From contig JADKAL010000003.1 of NCBI GenBank assembly GCA_016715325.1, forward strand, positions 186,001-250,000: a stretch of 64,000 bases of DNA, written 5' to 3'. The position numbers and the translations under genes are program-made. Below the pieces are notes generated by a model, which had not been told where the DNA came from, ran no database searches, and saw only the letters and a list, made by a program, of their open reading frames with translations. The stretch comes from Methylococcaceae bacterium. Lineage in GTDB: Bacteria; Pseudomonadota; Gammaproteobacteria; Methylococcales; Methylomonadaceae. Below, in pieces: positions 18,447-27,814 of this stretch. Within the stretch, counting starts at the first letter, position 1. The number at the start of each line of letters is the position of its first letter.

Positions 18447-20448
18447 GAGATCGTCGCCTATCGATTTTCTGAAAGCACCTTACAGCACTTGGTCTGCAGA
18501 TGAGTTGCTCTCTTACTTTCAAACACGGAATGGAATCTCCTATTTTACAGTTGTAAATGAAGCGGAAATTACACCGGAAAAAATCGACGCTATTCTGAGT
18601 AATGCGTTTACGTTGAACGAAGAAACTTACTCGTTTGACGATCGAGTGGATTGGCTTAACAATCCCAGTACCGATATCGAATGGTCGATTATGTTGCATA
18701 AGTTTTATTATGCCGTCGGTTTAGGTATTGCTTTTCAAGAGACGGGCGATGACCGCTATGCCGATCAATGGATGGAATTGACCTCTAGCTGGATTGCCAC
18801 CGTGCCTGTTGATTTTTTATCCAGCGATGTGACCGGACGCCGCATTCAGAACTGGGTTTTCGCGCATTATTATTTTGTCAGCGAATGCCGGGCAAAATCG
18901 ATCACGCCGGAATTTTATTTAGCGTTTTTAAAATCGCTTCATCAGCAGGTTACGTATCTTTGTCAACATTTAACGCCGGCTAGAAACCATCGAACGCTGG
19001 AACTGTATACCGTATTCCTCGTAGCGGTTATATTTCCTGAACTGAAGGATGCTAAGCATTGGTTGCAATTTTCAATGGCGGAATTGGTCGAGAATATCCA
19101 ATCGGACATTCTCGACGACGGCGTACATTGCGAGCTTTCTACCGACTACCACCACATCGTATTACGGAATTTTCTTGCTGTGAGACGGCTGGCGGCGATG
19201 AATAATATAGCCTTTCCTCAGGAATTCGACGAACGCATCAAAAAGGCATTGGCTTTCTCGGTATATGTACATAAACCGGACGGAACGATTCCATCATTAA
19301 GCGATGGCGATACCGGATGTTTTTTAGCCTTGTTGGAGCAGGGCTACGAATTATACGGCAGCGAGGACATGCGCTATGTCGCCACGCAAGGAAAATTCGG
19401 AATCCCACCTAATTTACGATCTAAGGCGTTTCTTTCGGGCGGTTATTATATCCTGCGTAGCGGCTGGGGCGAATCCTCTGAAGATTACCGGGATGAGCGT
19501 TACTTTGTTTTCGACTGCGGCGATCTGGGGGCGGGCAATCACGGTCATCTCGATCTGTTAAGTTTTGAAATGGCGGCTTATGGGCAATCCTTGGTTGTCG
19601 ATCCAGGTCGTTATACTTACGACGAATCGGGTGAAATCAACTGGCGGGTCCTATTTCGCGGCACAAGCTATCACAATACGGTATCGGTAGACGCTAAAAA
19701 TCAGACGCGTTACGAATTCCATAAGGAAAAATTCAAGATTAAAGGTCGACAACCCGATTACGAGTTGAAAACGTTTATCAGCCGTCCCGGTTTCGATTAT
19801 TTGCATGGCATAGCCAATAGTCATGAATATCCGGTCACGCATGAACGGAAAATTCTATTTATCAACGGCGAATATTGGCTTATCTGCGACGTATTACGGG
19901 CTAACGAAACCCACAGCTACGACCAGCTTTTCCATTTGTCATCGACGGCGCTAAATAAAGTTTCCTTAAGCGCGGACTTGCAATCATTGAGAGTCGATTC
20001 GCCGCATCTGCTTATGATTCAACCGGTTTTGGGTACGGGTACCGTTTCCCTTGAAGGCGGTTATATTTCGCCGACTTACGGAATTAAACAAGAAGCGCCT
20101 ATCATTAAATTCAGTCAACAAGGGACGAATTGCTGTTTTTATACGCTCTTATATCCCTACAAGGATAAACGTCCGGCGATTTCCATTTCGATGGAGCCGG
20201 TTCATAAAAATAATCGAATGTGTTATGCCATTAATGCGACCTATCTCACTATCGAGATTGAAACGGAAACGCAACTTACCTGCGATTCAATTTTCATAGC
20301 AAACGAATCCGGCGACTATCAGGCTGGCGCGCAATCGTTAAATAGTTCCGTCGTTCATAAGCGCACTTCAAGCGAAGGTCATGTGCTTTCCCAATTCGAT
20401 TTTGCAGAATTAACATCCAACGATTGGCTGCACGGTGATAGTCAATGA
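18424..20448 (+). CDS. heparinase II/III family protein (paralogue 1)
   Basis: A 674-residue protein from ATG 18424; this start has gaggtgt upstream as ribosome-binding site, unlike ATG 18406. The N-terminal half is an (alpha/alpha) toroid (Heparinase_II_N-like) with the conserved RNHRTLELY and STDYHHIVLRNFL (about 191 and 239). The C-terminal beta-sandwich (Heparinase_II_III) has NHGHLDLLSFEMAAYG, VVDPGRYTYDES and YHNTVSVD. No signal peptide is evident, so it looks cytoplasmic, which is unusual for a lyase. Family members eliminate uronic-acid bonds in heparin, alginate or related polymers. It overlaps its paralogue by 4 bp (ATGA). Enzymatic activity is inferred from family only. Confidence 0.88.
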   Translation: MSAVPVIERSSPIDFLKAPYSTWSADELLSYFQTRNGISYFTVVNEAEITPEKIDAILSNAFTLNEETYSFDDRVDWLNNPSTDIEWSIMLHKFYYAVGLGIAFQETGDDRYADQWMELTSSWIATVPVDFLSSDVTGRRIQNWVFAHYYFVSECRAKSITPEFYLAFLKSLHQQVTYLCQHLTPARNHRTLELYTVFLVAVIFPELKDAKHWLQFSMAELVENIQSDILDDGVHCELSTDYHHIVLRNFLAVRRLAAMNNIAFPQEFDERIKKALAFSVYVHKPDGTIPSLSDGDTGCFLALLEQGYELYGSEDMRYVATQGKFGIPPNLRSKAFLSGGYYILRSGWGESSEDYRDERYFVFDCGDLGAGNHGHLDLLSFEMAAYGQSLVVDPGRYTYDESGEINWRVLFRGTSYHNTVSVDAKNQTRYEFHKEKFKIKGRQPDYELKTFISRPGFDYLHGIANSHEYPVTHERKILFINGEYWLICDVLRANETHSYDQLFHLSSTALNKVSLSADLQSLRVDSPHLLMIQPVLGTGTVSLEGGYISPTYGIKQEAPIIKFSQQGTNCCFYTLLYPYKDKRPAISISMEPVHKNNRMCYAINATYLTIEIETETQLTCDSIFIANESGDYQAGAQSLNSSVVHKRTSSEGHVLSQFDFAELTSNDWLHGDSQ

Positions 20449-22607
20449 GTGCAAGCAATTTAGCTTTCGTTGCTTCAGACGATAATTTGCTGATTGATGC
20501 GTTGAACGGAATGTCTTGGTCTGCATTGCTCGACTATTTTCATAGCAAAAAACTACCGGAAAATGTCCTTTTATCGCCTGGAAAGGAGAAGCATGTCGCC
20601 AGCGCTCAAGCGATAATACGGAATGAATTCGAATTTAATAATGAGCGATTTAGTCTCGGCGATGAATTTGACTGGAAAGCTAATCCCAGTAAAGACATCG
20701 AGTGGCTGATCTTGCTTCATAAATTTTATTATTTTAAAGAGTTGGTCGGCGCTTACGATTTCACGCAGAATGAAGTTTACGCTCAAAAATGGGTCGGCTT
20801 AATCGACTCATGGATCAGGCAAGTTCCCGACGGTTTTATCGATAGCCAAGTGACCGGAAGGCGCTTGCAACAATGGATTTTGTCTTATCAATACTTTGTC
20901 GCCAAGTGGCGGTCGCCGACGATAAGCCCCTCGTTCCTAGAAAGCTTTTTGCGGTCGTTACATTCCCAAACCCACTATTTATGCGAACATCTGACGCCCG
21001 AAGGCAATCATCGGACGCTAGAACTTTATGCGATTTTTCTGGTTGCGGTTACATTTCCGGAATTTCGGTCGGCAACGTATTTTTTGGAGTTTTCGACTGA
21101 GAAACTGATTGAAAACATCAAACGTGATTTGCTTCCCGACGGCGTTCACCGGGAACTCTCGACTGATTATCACCACACGGTCCTTAAAAATTATTTGCGA
21201 TTTCGGGAGTTGGCTTCGCTGAATCAAATCGAATTGCCCGAGGTTTGCGACGAGCTGTTAAAACGCGCAATCGAATTTTCCTGTTATGTTCATAAACCCG
21301 ATGGATTAATACCTGCGATCAATGATGGCGATTGCAATAGTTATCTGGCTTTATTAAAAAAGGCCAACACATATTACCCCGCCCCGTTCATTGACTATGT
21401 CATTAGCAAAGGTGTGGAAGGCCGCGCGCCGGTGCAGAGGTCGAAAAGTTTTGAGAACAGCGGCTATTGTGTGTTGCGAAGCGATTGGACAGCTAATCCT
21501 TATGAAGAGGCGTTCTATCTGTTCTTCGATTGTGCATCGATCGGATTCGGCAGTCACGGGCATTACGATGCATTGAATTTCGAAATGGCGGCTTACGGTC
21601 ATTCGTTAATCGTCGATCCAGGCCGTTATACCTATAACGAAAGTTCGGACGACGGCGTTAACTGGCGAAAACTGTTTAAAAGCACAGCCGCACACAATAC
21701 GGTTGTGGTGGACGGACTAGACCAAATACCTTATCGTCCGGGACGGCCTGTCGACCCCGAACCTGTAACGACTTTGAAGCATTTTGTGTCGACAACAGGA
21801 TTCGATTTTTTGCACGGTCAAATTATCAGCCAACAATATCCAGTCGTTCATGAACGCATGATTTATTTTATGCAACCTGAATACTGGATTGTGACGGACT
21901 TGTTGAAATCAGAGAACATTCATCAATACGACTTGTACTTTCATTTGTCGAGTAAAGCGCAAAGTCAAACTGATTTAGAGATTAATGACGTTTCGCAAAT
22001 TGTACATTCACCTAATTTAATTATTGCTCAAGCCTATGACGCAGATATTCAAGTTGCACTTGAACAAGGTTTTGTTTCGCAAGAATATGGCATTAAATGC
22101 GAAGCTCCGGTCGTTAAATTTTCACAATCGCAGTCCGCAAATACGGGTTTTCGAACAGTACTTTATCCTTATCTTTCTGTGCCGCCCGATCTCCGAGTAC
22201 TGCAATTGCCAATATTTCATAAAGGCAAATTATGCCAAGCACATGAAGCTTCCGTTCTTAAAATTTGCATCAAGACAGTTGAATACACTTATGAAGATTA
22301 TTTTTTTATTAACCATATTTCGGTTGAGAACGAATATAGCTTCGATGGATTTACCTGTGTCGGACGGTTTTTGTTCTTAAGACGAAACATTTCCGGGCAA
22401 GTTATTAATTTACAAGGAGAGGAATTATCCGTTGTTAGGTTTCATTCAAAAGCGTTGTTGAATGTTGAAAATAATCATATCCGGGTGAGTTATCAACATC
22501 CCAACTTATCGCTCACGGCTACATCAGGAAGAATAGAAAGCATGTTAGATGTCTATGAAATTCTCTCTGACTGGCTGGCTGACCAAGAGAACTGGCATTC
22601 ATTATGA
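20445..22607 (+). CDS. heparinase II/III family protein (paralogue 2)
   Basis: A 720-residue paralogue of the preceding gene, with the same order of motifs: GNHRTLELYAIFLVAVTFPE, STDYHHTVLKNYL, SHGHYDALNFEMAAYG, VDPGRYTYNES and HNTVVVDG. The two are similar along the whole length, so they arose by tandem duplication, and paralogue 2 has about 45 extra C-terminal residues. Key His, Tyr and Asn residues are kept in both. Again no signal peptide is seen. It is joined by ATGA overlaps on both sides. Such proteins could trim, edit or release a uronic-acid polymer during export. Confidence 0.88.
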   Translation: MSASNLAFVASDDNLLIDALNGMSWSALLDYFHSKKLPENVLLSPGKEKHVASAQAIIRNEFEFNNERFSLGDEFDWKANPSKDIEWLILLHKFYYFKELVGAYDFTQNEVYAQKWVGLIDSWIRQVPDGFIDSQVTGRRLQQWILSYQYFVAKWRSPTISPSFLESFLRSLHSQTHYLCEHLTPEGNHRTLELYAIFLVAVTFPEFRSATYFLEFSTEKLIENIKRDLLPDGVHRELSTDYHHTVLKNYLRFRELASLNQIELPEVCDELLKRAIEFSCYVHKPDGLIPAINDGDCNSYLALLKKANTYYPAPFIDYVISKGVEGRAPVQRSKSFENSGYCVLRSDWTANPYEEAFYLFFDCASIGFGSHGHYDALNFEMAAYGHSLIVDPGRYTYNESSDDGVNWRKLFKSTAAHNTVVVDGLDQIPYRPGRPVDPEPVTTLKHFVSTTGFDFLHGQIISQQYPVVHERMIYFMQPEYWIVTDLLKSENIHQYDLYFHLSSKAQSQTDLEINDVSQIVHSPNLIIAQAYDADIQVALEQGFVSQEYGIKCEAPVVKFSQSQSANTGFRTVLYPYLSVPPDLRVLQLPIFHKGKLCQAHEASVLKICIKTVEYTYEDYFFINHISVENEYSFDGFTCVGRFLFLRRNISGQVINLQGEELSVVRFHSKALLNVENNHIRVSYQHPNLSLTATSGRIESMLDVYEILSDWLADQENWHSL

Positions 22608-23992
22608 ATTTGGCAATTAACGACCCAATATTTCCTCAAATTGCACAAGCCTTGGATAAATCGGTTATGACCCGAATTTTTCTAACCGCTTTTTCGTCGC
22701 CTTCTGAGCATTTTCCTTTAGCTCCAACGATAATTAAATCGTGCGAAATCAAAAACAAACGTCATAAACCCGGTAAAAGCTTCGTGCTTTCGTATGACTT
22801 AATTTTTCTGGATAACCAAACTGGGGAAACATGCGAGCTGGTAGTCGGTGCGAGATTATGTAAATCAGGCTGCGGCCTGATAGAGCTTGAAGAAGAACGT
22901 GCAAAATATAAAAAAAATACCGGGTTGGTATCGCCTGTTATTTACTTGTCCGAGTTAGAAATGCTGGTGTGGTTGTTTCCTAACGACAGAAAGCTAATTC
23001 ATCTTGTTCAAATTTTGAACGTCGATAATCTGTTAGCTCATTTTACACCGATGTTACTTTTATGGGATTGTGGAAGTTCGAGTAAAGTTACGGATGTACA
23101 AGCCGAGGTACTGCATTATCTTCCCGAACGTTCATGTATGGTGCGATACATTATTTCTGTCGAAATACCGGGTCAAAGCAAGATAATTCAAAAGATTGTC
23201 TACGGGAAAAACTACCGCGATAACCGTGGAGGCGAAGTCTTTTCAATCATGAAACAGTTGGCGAATCAATTGCCGAAATGCGCTACGCCGTTAGCATACG
23301 ACGCCGACACTAGAACGCTCTGGCAATCGCATATTACCGGTATTCCGCTGGAGTGGAGCGATTTAGAAACCGGACACTCATCTCGTTTATTGCTCAGTAT
23401 GGCAACTTGTCTTGCTGCTTTTCAGAAATGTCGTATTGATACTTCGGTGGGTTACGGCTTCAAGGACATAGATGAACAACTGTTTGATACCGTTCAGGCC
23501 GCAAAACCGCAGGATAAATTGCTGGCGGAACAGATTTCCGATTGGGTGACAAAATTAATATCACTTCGGGACGAGATCTCTTGGCCCTCGGATGTTGCTT
23601 TTCCCTTGCATCAAGACCTTCACTTAGGGAACTTTATGATGGAAGGCGAGAACGCGTGCTTAATTGATTTAGATAGCGTGTGTCTGGGCAATCCTTTAGC
23701 CGATATCGGCAGTTTAGTCAGCTACTTTTACCGTAACGGCCTTCAAGCGGGCCGGGATATAGATTACGTCGATAATATTGTGGCAGTCTTCCTGGAACAC
23801 TTTGAGAACGCCGTTTCTTGGCGCGTTTGCCGTTATCAATTGAGCTGGTTTATTGCAGCCGCATTGATACATGAAGTGATTCGCAGACTTTTAAGGCAAC
23901 GCCACGAACAGGGCTTAAAACATCTTAATAGTTATTTTGATTTAAGTAAGCGATTCGGTCTGGTAATTGTCAAGGACAGACAACATGCTTAA
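22604..23992 (+). CDS. APH-fold phosphotransferase (kinase-like, copy 1)
   Basis: A 462-residue protein whose C-terminal half is an aminoglycoside-phosphotransferase/choline-kinase fold. The Brenner motif HQDLHLGNFM carries the catalytic Asp and metal-binding Asn, and CLIDLDSVCLGNPLADIG is the second metal motif. The N-terminal half (about 1-190) has no motif I recognise but is similar in style to that of the copy at 24631. The substrate is probably a sugar, lipid head group or polyprenol-type carrier in the same pathway, not an antibiotic. It overlaps its neighbours by 4 and 8 bp. Function beyond 'kinase' is inference. Confidence 0.82.
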   Translation: MNLAINDPIFPQIAQALDKSVMTRIFLTAFSSPSEHFPLAPTIIKSCEIKNKRHKPGKSFVLSYDLIFLDNQTGETCELVVGARLCKSGCGLIELEEERAKYKKNTGLVSPVIYLSELEMLVWLFPNDRKLIHLVQILNVDNLLAHFTPMLLLWDCGSSSKVTDVQAEVLHYLPERSCMVRYIISVEIPGQSKIIQKIVYGKNYRDNRGGEVFSIMKQLANQLPKCATPLAYDADTRTLWQSHITGIPLEWSDLETGHSSRLLLSMATCLAAFQKCRIDTSVGYGFKDIDEQLFDTVQAAKPQDKLLAEQISDWVTKLISLRDEISWPSDVAFPLHQDLHLGNFMMEGENACLIDLDSVCLGNPLADIGSLVSYFYRNGLQAGRDIDYVDNIVAVFLEHFENAVSWRVCRYQLSWFIAAALIHEVIRRLLRQRHEQGLKHLNSYFDLSKRFGLVIVKDRQHA

Positions 23993-24638
23993 TACAGCAC
24001 AGCTATCTCCAATTCGTCTGTTTTTGGCAAGGCACGGTGAAAGTATCGCCAATCAGCAGAAACTGATTTCAGGACAACTTGATACACCGTTAAGCGTAAA
24101 AGGCAAGCAGCAAGCGCAATGGTTACGCGATGTGCTAAAACACAACAGGCTATCGGCTATTTACACCAGCAGTTTAAGCCGGACCGTAGAAACCGCTAAG
24201 CCCACTGCCGACTATCACGGATTGGATATCCAATCGATTGACGATCTTAAAGAATTTCATTTCGGGGAGCTGCAAGGCGTACCTGTCAATGTGAAAGCCA
24301 ACCATAGAGATAGCCATCGGCAGGTAAGGGCTTCCGATCAGGGCAGGATGACAATTTCCGGCGCTGAATCTTATTCGGCATTTGAACAACGCATTACTCA
24401 ATGTCTTGACCGGTTATTGAGCACTGTATCGAGCGATATATTAATTGTCGGTCATCGAAACACGAATGAAGTGATTTTAGCGAAGCTATTAAGCCGAACT
24501 TTCGATAGGCATAAGACGATTAATGTAAAAAACAAATATCTCTACGAAATTGAATTAGGTTTAAAAACCACGGTGAATACTATTCGTTTGGGCGGCGAGC
24601 ATCATGGCATTAAATTTTCGGGATTAAAGGATGACTGA
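23985..24638 (+). CDS. histidine phosphatase superfamily protein (PGAM-like)
   Basis: A 217-residue protein from ATG 23985, which overlaps the upstream kinase gene by 8 bp; the TTG at 23967 is a poorer start. The phospho-histidine motif FLARHGES (about 13-20), followed by SGQLDTPLSVKGKQQA, the conserved Arg in SSLSRTVETA, the Glu in LKEFHFGELQG and the second catalytic His in IVGHRNTNEVIL identify the alpha-ribazole phosphatase/phosphoglycerate-mutase branch. It sits between two APH-fold kinases, so it may remove a phosphate that one of them adds, or act on a pathway intermediate. Confidence 0.88.
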   Translation: MLNTAQLSPIRLFLARHGESIANQQKLISGQLDTPLSVKGKQQAQWLRDVLKHNRLSAIYTSSLSRTVETAKPTADYHGLDIQSIDDLKEFHFGELQGVPVNVKANHRDSHRQVRASDQGRMTISGAESYSAFEQRITQCLDRLLSTVSSDILIVGHRNTNEVILAKLLSRTFDRHKTINVKNKYLYEIELGLKTTVNTIRLGGEHHGIKFSGLKDD

Positions 24639-25977
24639 TGAGGCTAGCCAAATGTTTTCATTATTTATGAATGCAGCAAAAATGAAAACGTTGTTCCAGC
24701 GAGAACTGCCTGAATGTATGACCGGCTGTTTAAAATTGATTGACTGTCAAATTCAGCATCCTCGGTATAAGACCTATCTCAATCCTGATTCGAAACATAA
24801 ATCATTTTTTGCATCGTCTTATTTATTAAGAGGGGTAAATAAAAAAACCAATACGACGAAAGAAACAATTCTTTACGTAAAAGCTTATATGGGTGACCGG
24901 AGCGGTATTGAATATGACAAGGCATGCGCCGGTCTCGACGTAAATATTAACTATCAACAACCTTTGCATATCGAAAAACACGGCATTATTGCTTGGTTTT
25001 TCCCTTACGATCCGGTTCTTAGGTGGCTTCCCAATCTAACATCATTGGATTATATGCGAAATTATTTCGGGACCTTCCTATTAGTGCAAGGAAACGAAAG
25101 CACTTGCGAAGTAAACGATATAGCGCTTCATATCATCAACTATCGACCGGAAATAAGATGTACTTTTCGCTACGATGTCGAATTAGGTTATGGCAAATTC
25201 CAAACCTTGTACGGTAAAACGTTTGCGGATGAAAAAGGTGTTGAAATTCATCGACACCTGTCGATTTTATATTCGAACGGGAGCGAAGATTTTTCACATT
25301 TCGAATTGCCGCAACCGATTGGCTATGACTTCGCCCATCGGACATTATGGATGCGAGGTCTTCAAGGCAGAGCCTTAATAAAAAGCCTTAGCGAACAGAA
25401 TGCTGCGTTACTGGTTCGGCAATTGGCGATAAATCTGTCGCATTTTCATAATGTTGAATTGACGGGATTAGAAGTTCTTTCCGAGGCTAGCCAGCTTTTA
25501 GAAATCCAAAAAAAAGCGCTAAAACTACAAAGTGCTTTTCCTTCGTTGTCCACGCAGATTGCAACGTTAGTTGCTGATCTCGTTTTGCAAATGAAAACAT
25601 TACCGGTCATCCCAAACAAGCTTATCCATGGTGACTTTCATGTCCAGCAATTAATGTTATTGGAGAATAATCGTATTGCCTTATTCGATTTCGATGAATT
25701 GGCGATAGCTAATCCGCTGGTCGATTTGGCAAATTTTGCCGCCGATATTTATACCTTGAAACTTGGGAAGCGATTAACCCATTTAATAGTCCGCACATTG
25801 TTCGATACCTATAAGACCTTATCGAATTTTGAAATCAGCGATACCCACTTTATGTGGCACGTTCGGATACAACTATTGACTAGGGCTTATCGGGCGTTTA
25901 TTCAGCAAAAACCCGATCTATACAAGATTGTAGAGGACTACCTTAAAGTGGCCGAAACCGGCTTTATTAATAATTAA
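24631..25977 (+). CDS. APH-fold phosphotransferase (kinase-like, copy 2)
   Basis: A 448-residue relative of the protein at 22604. The C-terminal kinase-like lobe has LIHGDFHVQQLM and ALFDFDELAIANPLVDLANF. The catalytic Asp of HGD and the Asp of FDFD are present, but the Brenner Asn (HGDxHxxN) is Gln in this copy, which could weaken or change catalysis. The N-terminal half contains LLRGV-type and 'YVKAYMGDRSG' strands of unknown role. It overlaps the phosphatase gene by 8 bp and is 13 bp before the ABC exporter. Copies 1 and 2 may be a functional pair of active and degenerate kinases. Confidence 0.8.
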   Translation: MTDEASQMFSLFMNAAKMKTLFQRELPECMTGCLKLIDCQIQHPRYKTYLNPDSKHKSFFASSYLLRGVNKKTNTTKETILYVKAYMGDRSGIEYDKACAGLDVNINYQQPLHIEKHGIIAWFFPYDPVLRWLPNLTSLDYMRNYFGTFLLVQGNESTCEVNDIALHIINYRPEIRCTFRYDVELGYGKFQTLYGKTFADEKGVEIHRHLSILYSNGSEDFSHFELPQPIGYDFAHRTLWMRGLQGRALIKSLSEQNAALLVRQLAINLSHFHNVELTGLEVLSEASQLLEIQKKALKLQSAFPSLSTQIATLVADLVLQMKTLPVIPNKLIHGDFHVQQLMLLENNRIALFDFDELAIANPLVDLANFAADIYTLKLGKRLTHLIVRTLFDTYKTLSNFEISDTHFMWHVRIQLLTRAYRAFIQQKPDLYKIVEDYLKVAETGFINN

Positions 25978-25990
25978 TTTTGTATGAATA

Positions 25991-27814
25991 ATGATGGCTA
26001 GAAAAATTAAACAGAAATCAAAAAAGAAACAACGTACAGCTTTTAGCCGCATTGTGCGCGCCCATCTTAAGCGAGTAAGAAAAGATCTATTTTTTGCCAG
26101 TTTTTGTATTTTGGGTTCCACGTTGACGACATTGCTTGCGCCATGGCCGATGAAGCTCATTTTTGATAACGTGCTGTTGGATAAGCCTTGGCCGCCTTTG
26201 ATTCAGCCGTATCAATATTTACTCACACCTAACGATACCCGCATGCTTGTTTTTCTGTGCGGAACGATGGTAGGTATCGCCTTGATACGGGGAATATTCG
26301 CTTATTACCAATTATTTTTGACGTCACGTATCGGCTATTTGCTAGTTTATACCTTGCGGGGTCAGTTGTTCGATCATCTGCAAAGATTATCCTTGTCATT
26401 CCATCATCGTACAAATTCAGGGGAATTGTTAAGCAAACTGACCAGCGACACTAATACGCTAAAGGATGTCTTTGCTGATTCGGCATTGACTTTTACAACG
26501 CATATTTTAACCGTGCTTGGCATGTTAGCCATCATGTTTAGTTTAAATATGCAATTGGGTTTAGTTGTTTTAGTCAGCTTTCCGATACTTTTTTTAGCTA
26601 TCTATTACATTTACAGCCGGGTTAAATATTCGGCGCGCAATCAGCGTCATAACGAAGGCCGTTTGGCTTCCAGAGTGGCGGAAATACTGAGTGCGGTTCC
26701 TTTAATACAAGCCTATGGCACTGAAGATTACGAACGCCAACGTTTTGACACGGATAGTTCAAGGTCGATGAAGGAAAGTATTCGTACGGCGCGCATGGAA
26801 GCTGCGGCAACCCGATTAGTAGAAATCATCAGTGCTTTTGGCACTGCTATTGTAGTGTTGTTCGGATGCTTACAAGCCATAACCGGAAAAATGACGCCAG
26901 GCGATGTGTTGGTCTTTTCCTCCTATATGGCGCAGATTTATCAGCCTATTAGACAAATTACCCGGTTGTCCACGCGCTTTTCCAGGGCAACGGTGAGTAT
27001 GGAACGTATTAACAGTATTCTTGAAACCGATCCCGATATTCAAGATTTACCGAATGCGCTGACGGTAAGCAAATTACGAGGTGAAGTTGCTTTCCAAAAC
27101 GTGAGTTTCAGTTATGTAGAAGGGAAAAATATTCTAGATAATGTATCTTTCCGGATTAAGCCCGGGGAGCGTGTCGCGTTGGTCGGCGCATCCGGCGCCG
27201 GTAAATCGACGATTGCCAATTTAATTATCCGGCTCTTCGATTCGCATCATGGCGCTATTTTGATCGACGGCGAAAATATCAAACAATACCAGCGTGCGTC
27301 GTTACGGCAGGAAATCGGTGTGGTGTTGCAAGCGCCGGTTCTTTTCGGAACGAGCATCAAAGAAAATATCTCTTACGGTAGACCCGATGCAACCCAGGAA
27401 GAAATCGAGGACGCAGCTAAACAAGTGCACGCCCATGATTTCATCATGAACCTTCCCGACGGCTACGACACCTTGATGGCGGAAAGCGGTAGTACGCTTT
27501 CGGGCGGACAACGGCAGCGCATCTGTTTGGCGAGAGCGTTGATAAGGCAAGCGTCTATTTTGATCATGGACGAACCGACATCCGCCGTCGATGCGGAATC
27601 GCAAGCCCTCATTCGCGATGCTATGAACCGCTTACATCATGGCAGAACCATATTGTTGATTGCTCACCAGTTCCACACTATCAGGGATTTTGACCGTATT
27701 TTGGTGCTTAAAAATGGAAGCATTGTTGAAGAAGGCGACCATCACAAATTAATGGAATTGGGCGGTTATTATCATGAGCTGTATAGCTTACAACACGGTT
27801 TGCGGGTGGCATGA
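25991..27814 (+). CDS. ABC exporter, fused membrane and ATPase domains (MsbA-like)
   Basis: A 607-residue half-transporter that should homodimerise. The first 35 residues are very basic (KIKQKSKKKQ), then come six transmembrane segments (about 35-320). The nucleotide-binding domain has Walker A GASGAGKST (about 396), Q-loop VVLQAP, signature LSGGQRQR, Walker B ILIMDEPTSAVD and the switch His in IAHQFHT. This is the lipid or glycolipid flippase type (MsbA/PglK) rather than the two-protein Wzm/Wzt O-antigen type. It is the only inner-membrane exporter in the operon and probably flips the lipid-linked glycan. It overlaps the next gene by ATGA. Confidence 0.93.
   Translation: MMARKIKQKSKKKQRTAFSRIVRAHLKRVRKDLFFASFCILGSTLTTLLAPWPMKLIFDNVLLDKPWPPLIQPYQYLLTPNDTRMLVFLCGTMVGIALIRGIFAYYQLFLTSRIGYLLVYTLRGQLFDHLQRLSLSFHHRTNSGELLSKLTSDTNTLKDVFADSALTFTTHILTVLGMLAIMFSLNMQLGLVVLVSFPILFLAIYYIYSRVKYSARNQRHNEGRLASRVAEILSAVPLIQAYGTEDYERQRFDTDSSRSMKESIRTARMEAAATRLVEIISAFGTAIVVLFGCLQAITGKMTPGDVLVFSSYMAQIYQPIRQITRLSTRFSRATVSMERINSILETDPDIQDLPNALTVSKLRGEVAFQNVSFSYVEGKNILDNVSFRIKPGERVALVGASGAGKSTIANLIIRLFDSHHGAILIDGENIKQYQRASLRQEIGVVLQAPVLFGTSIKENISYGRPDATQEEIEDAAKQVHAHDFIMNLPDGYDTLMAESGSTLSGGQRQRICLARALIRQASILIMDEPTSAVDAESQALIRDAMNRLHHGRTILLIAHQFHTIRDFDRILVLKNGSIVEEGDHHKLMELGGYYHELYSLQHGLRVA

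Noticed and set aside
22604-25977. Antibiotic resistance by aminoglycoside phosphotransferases
   Set aside because: Only the fold matches. Both proteins are longer than resistance APHs and are locked into a glycan operon by overlapping starts.
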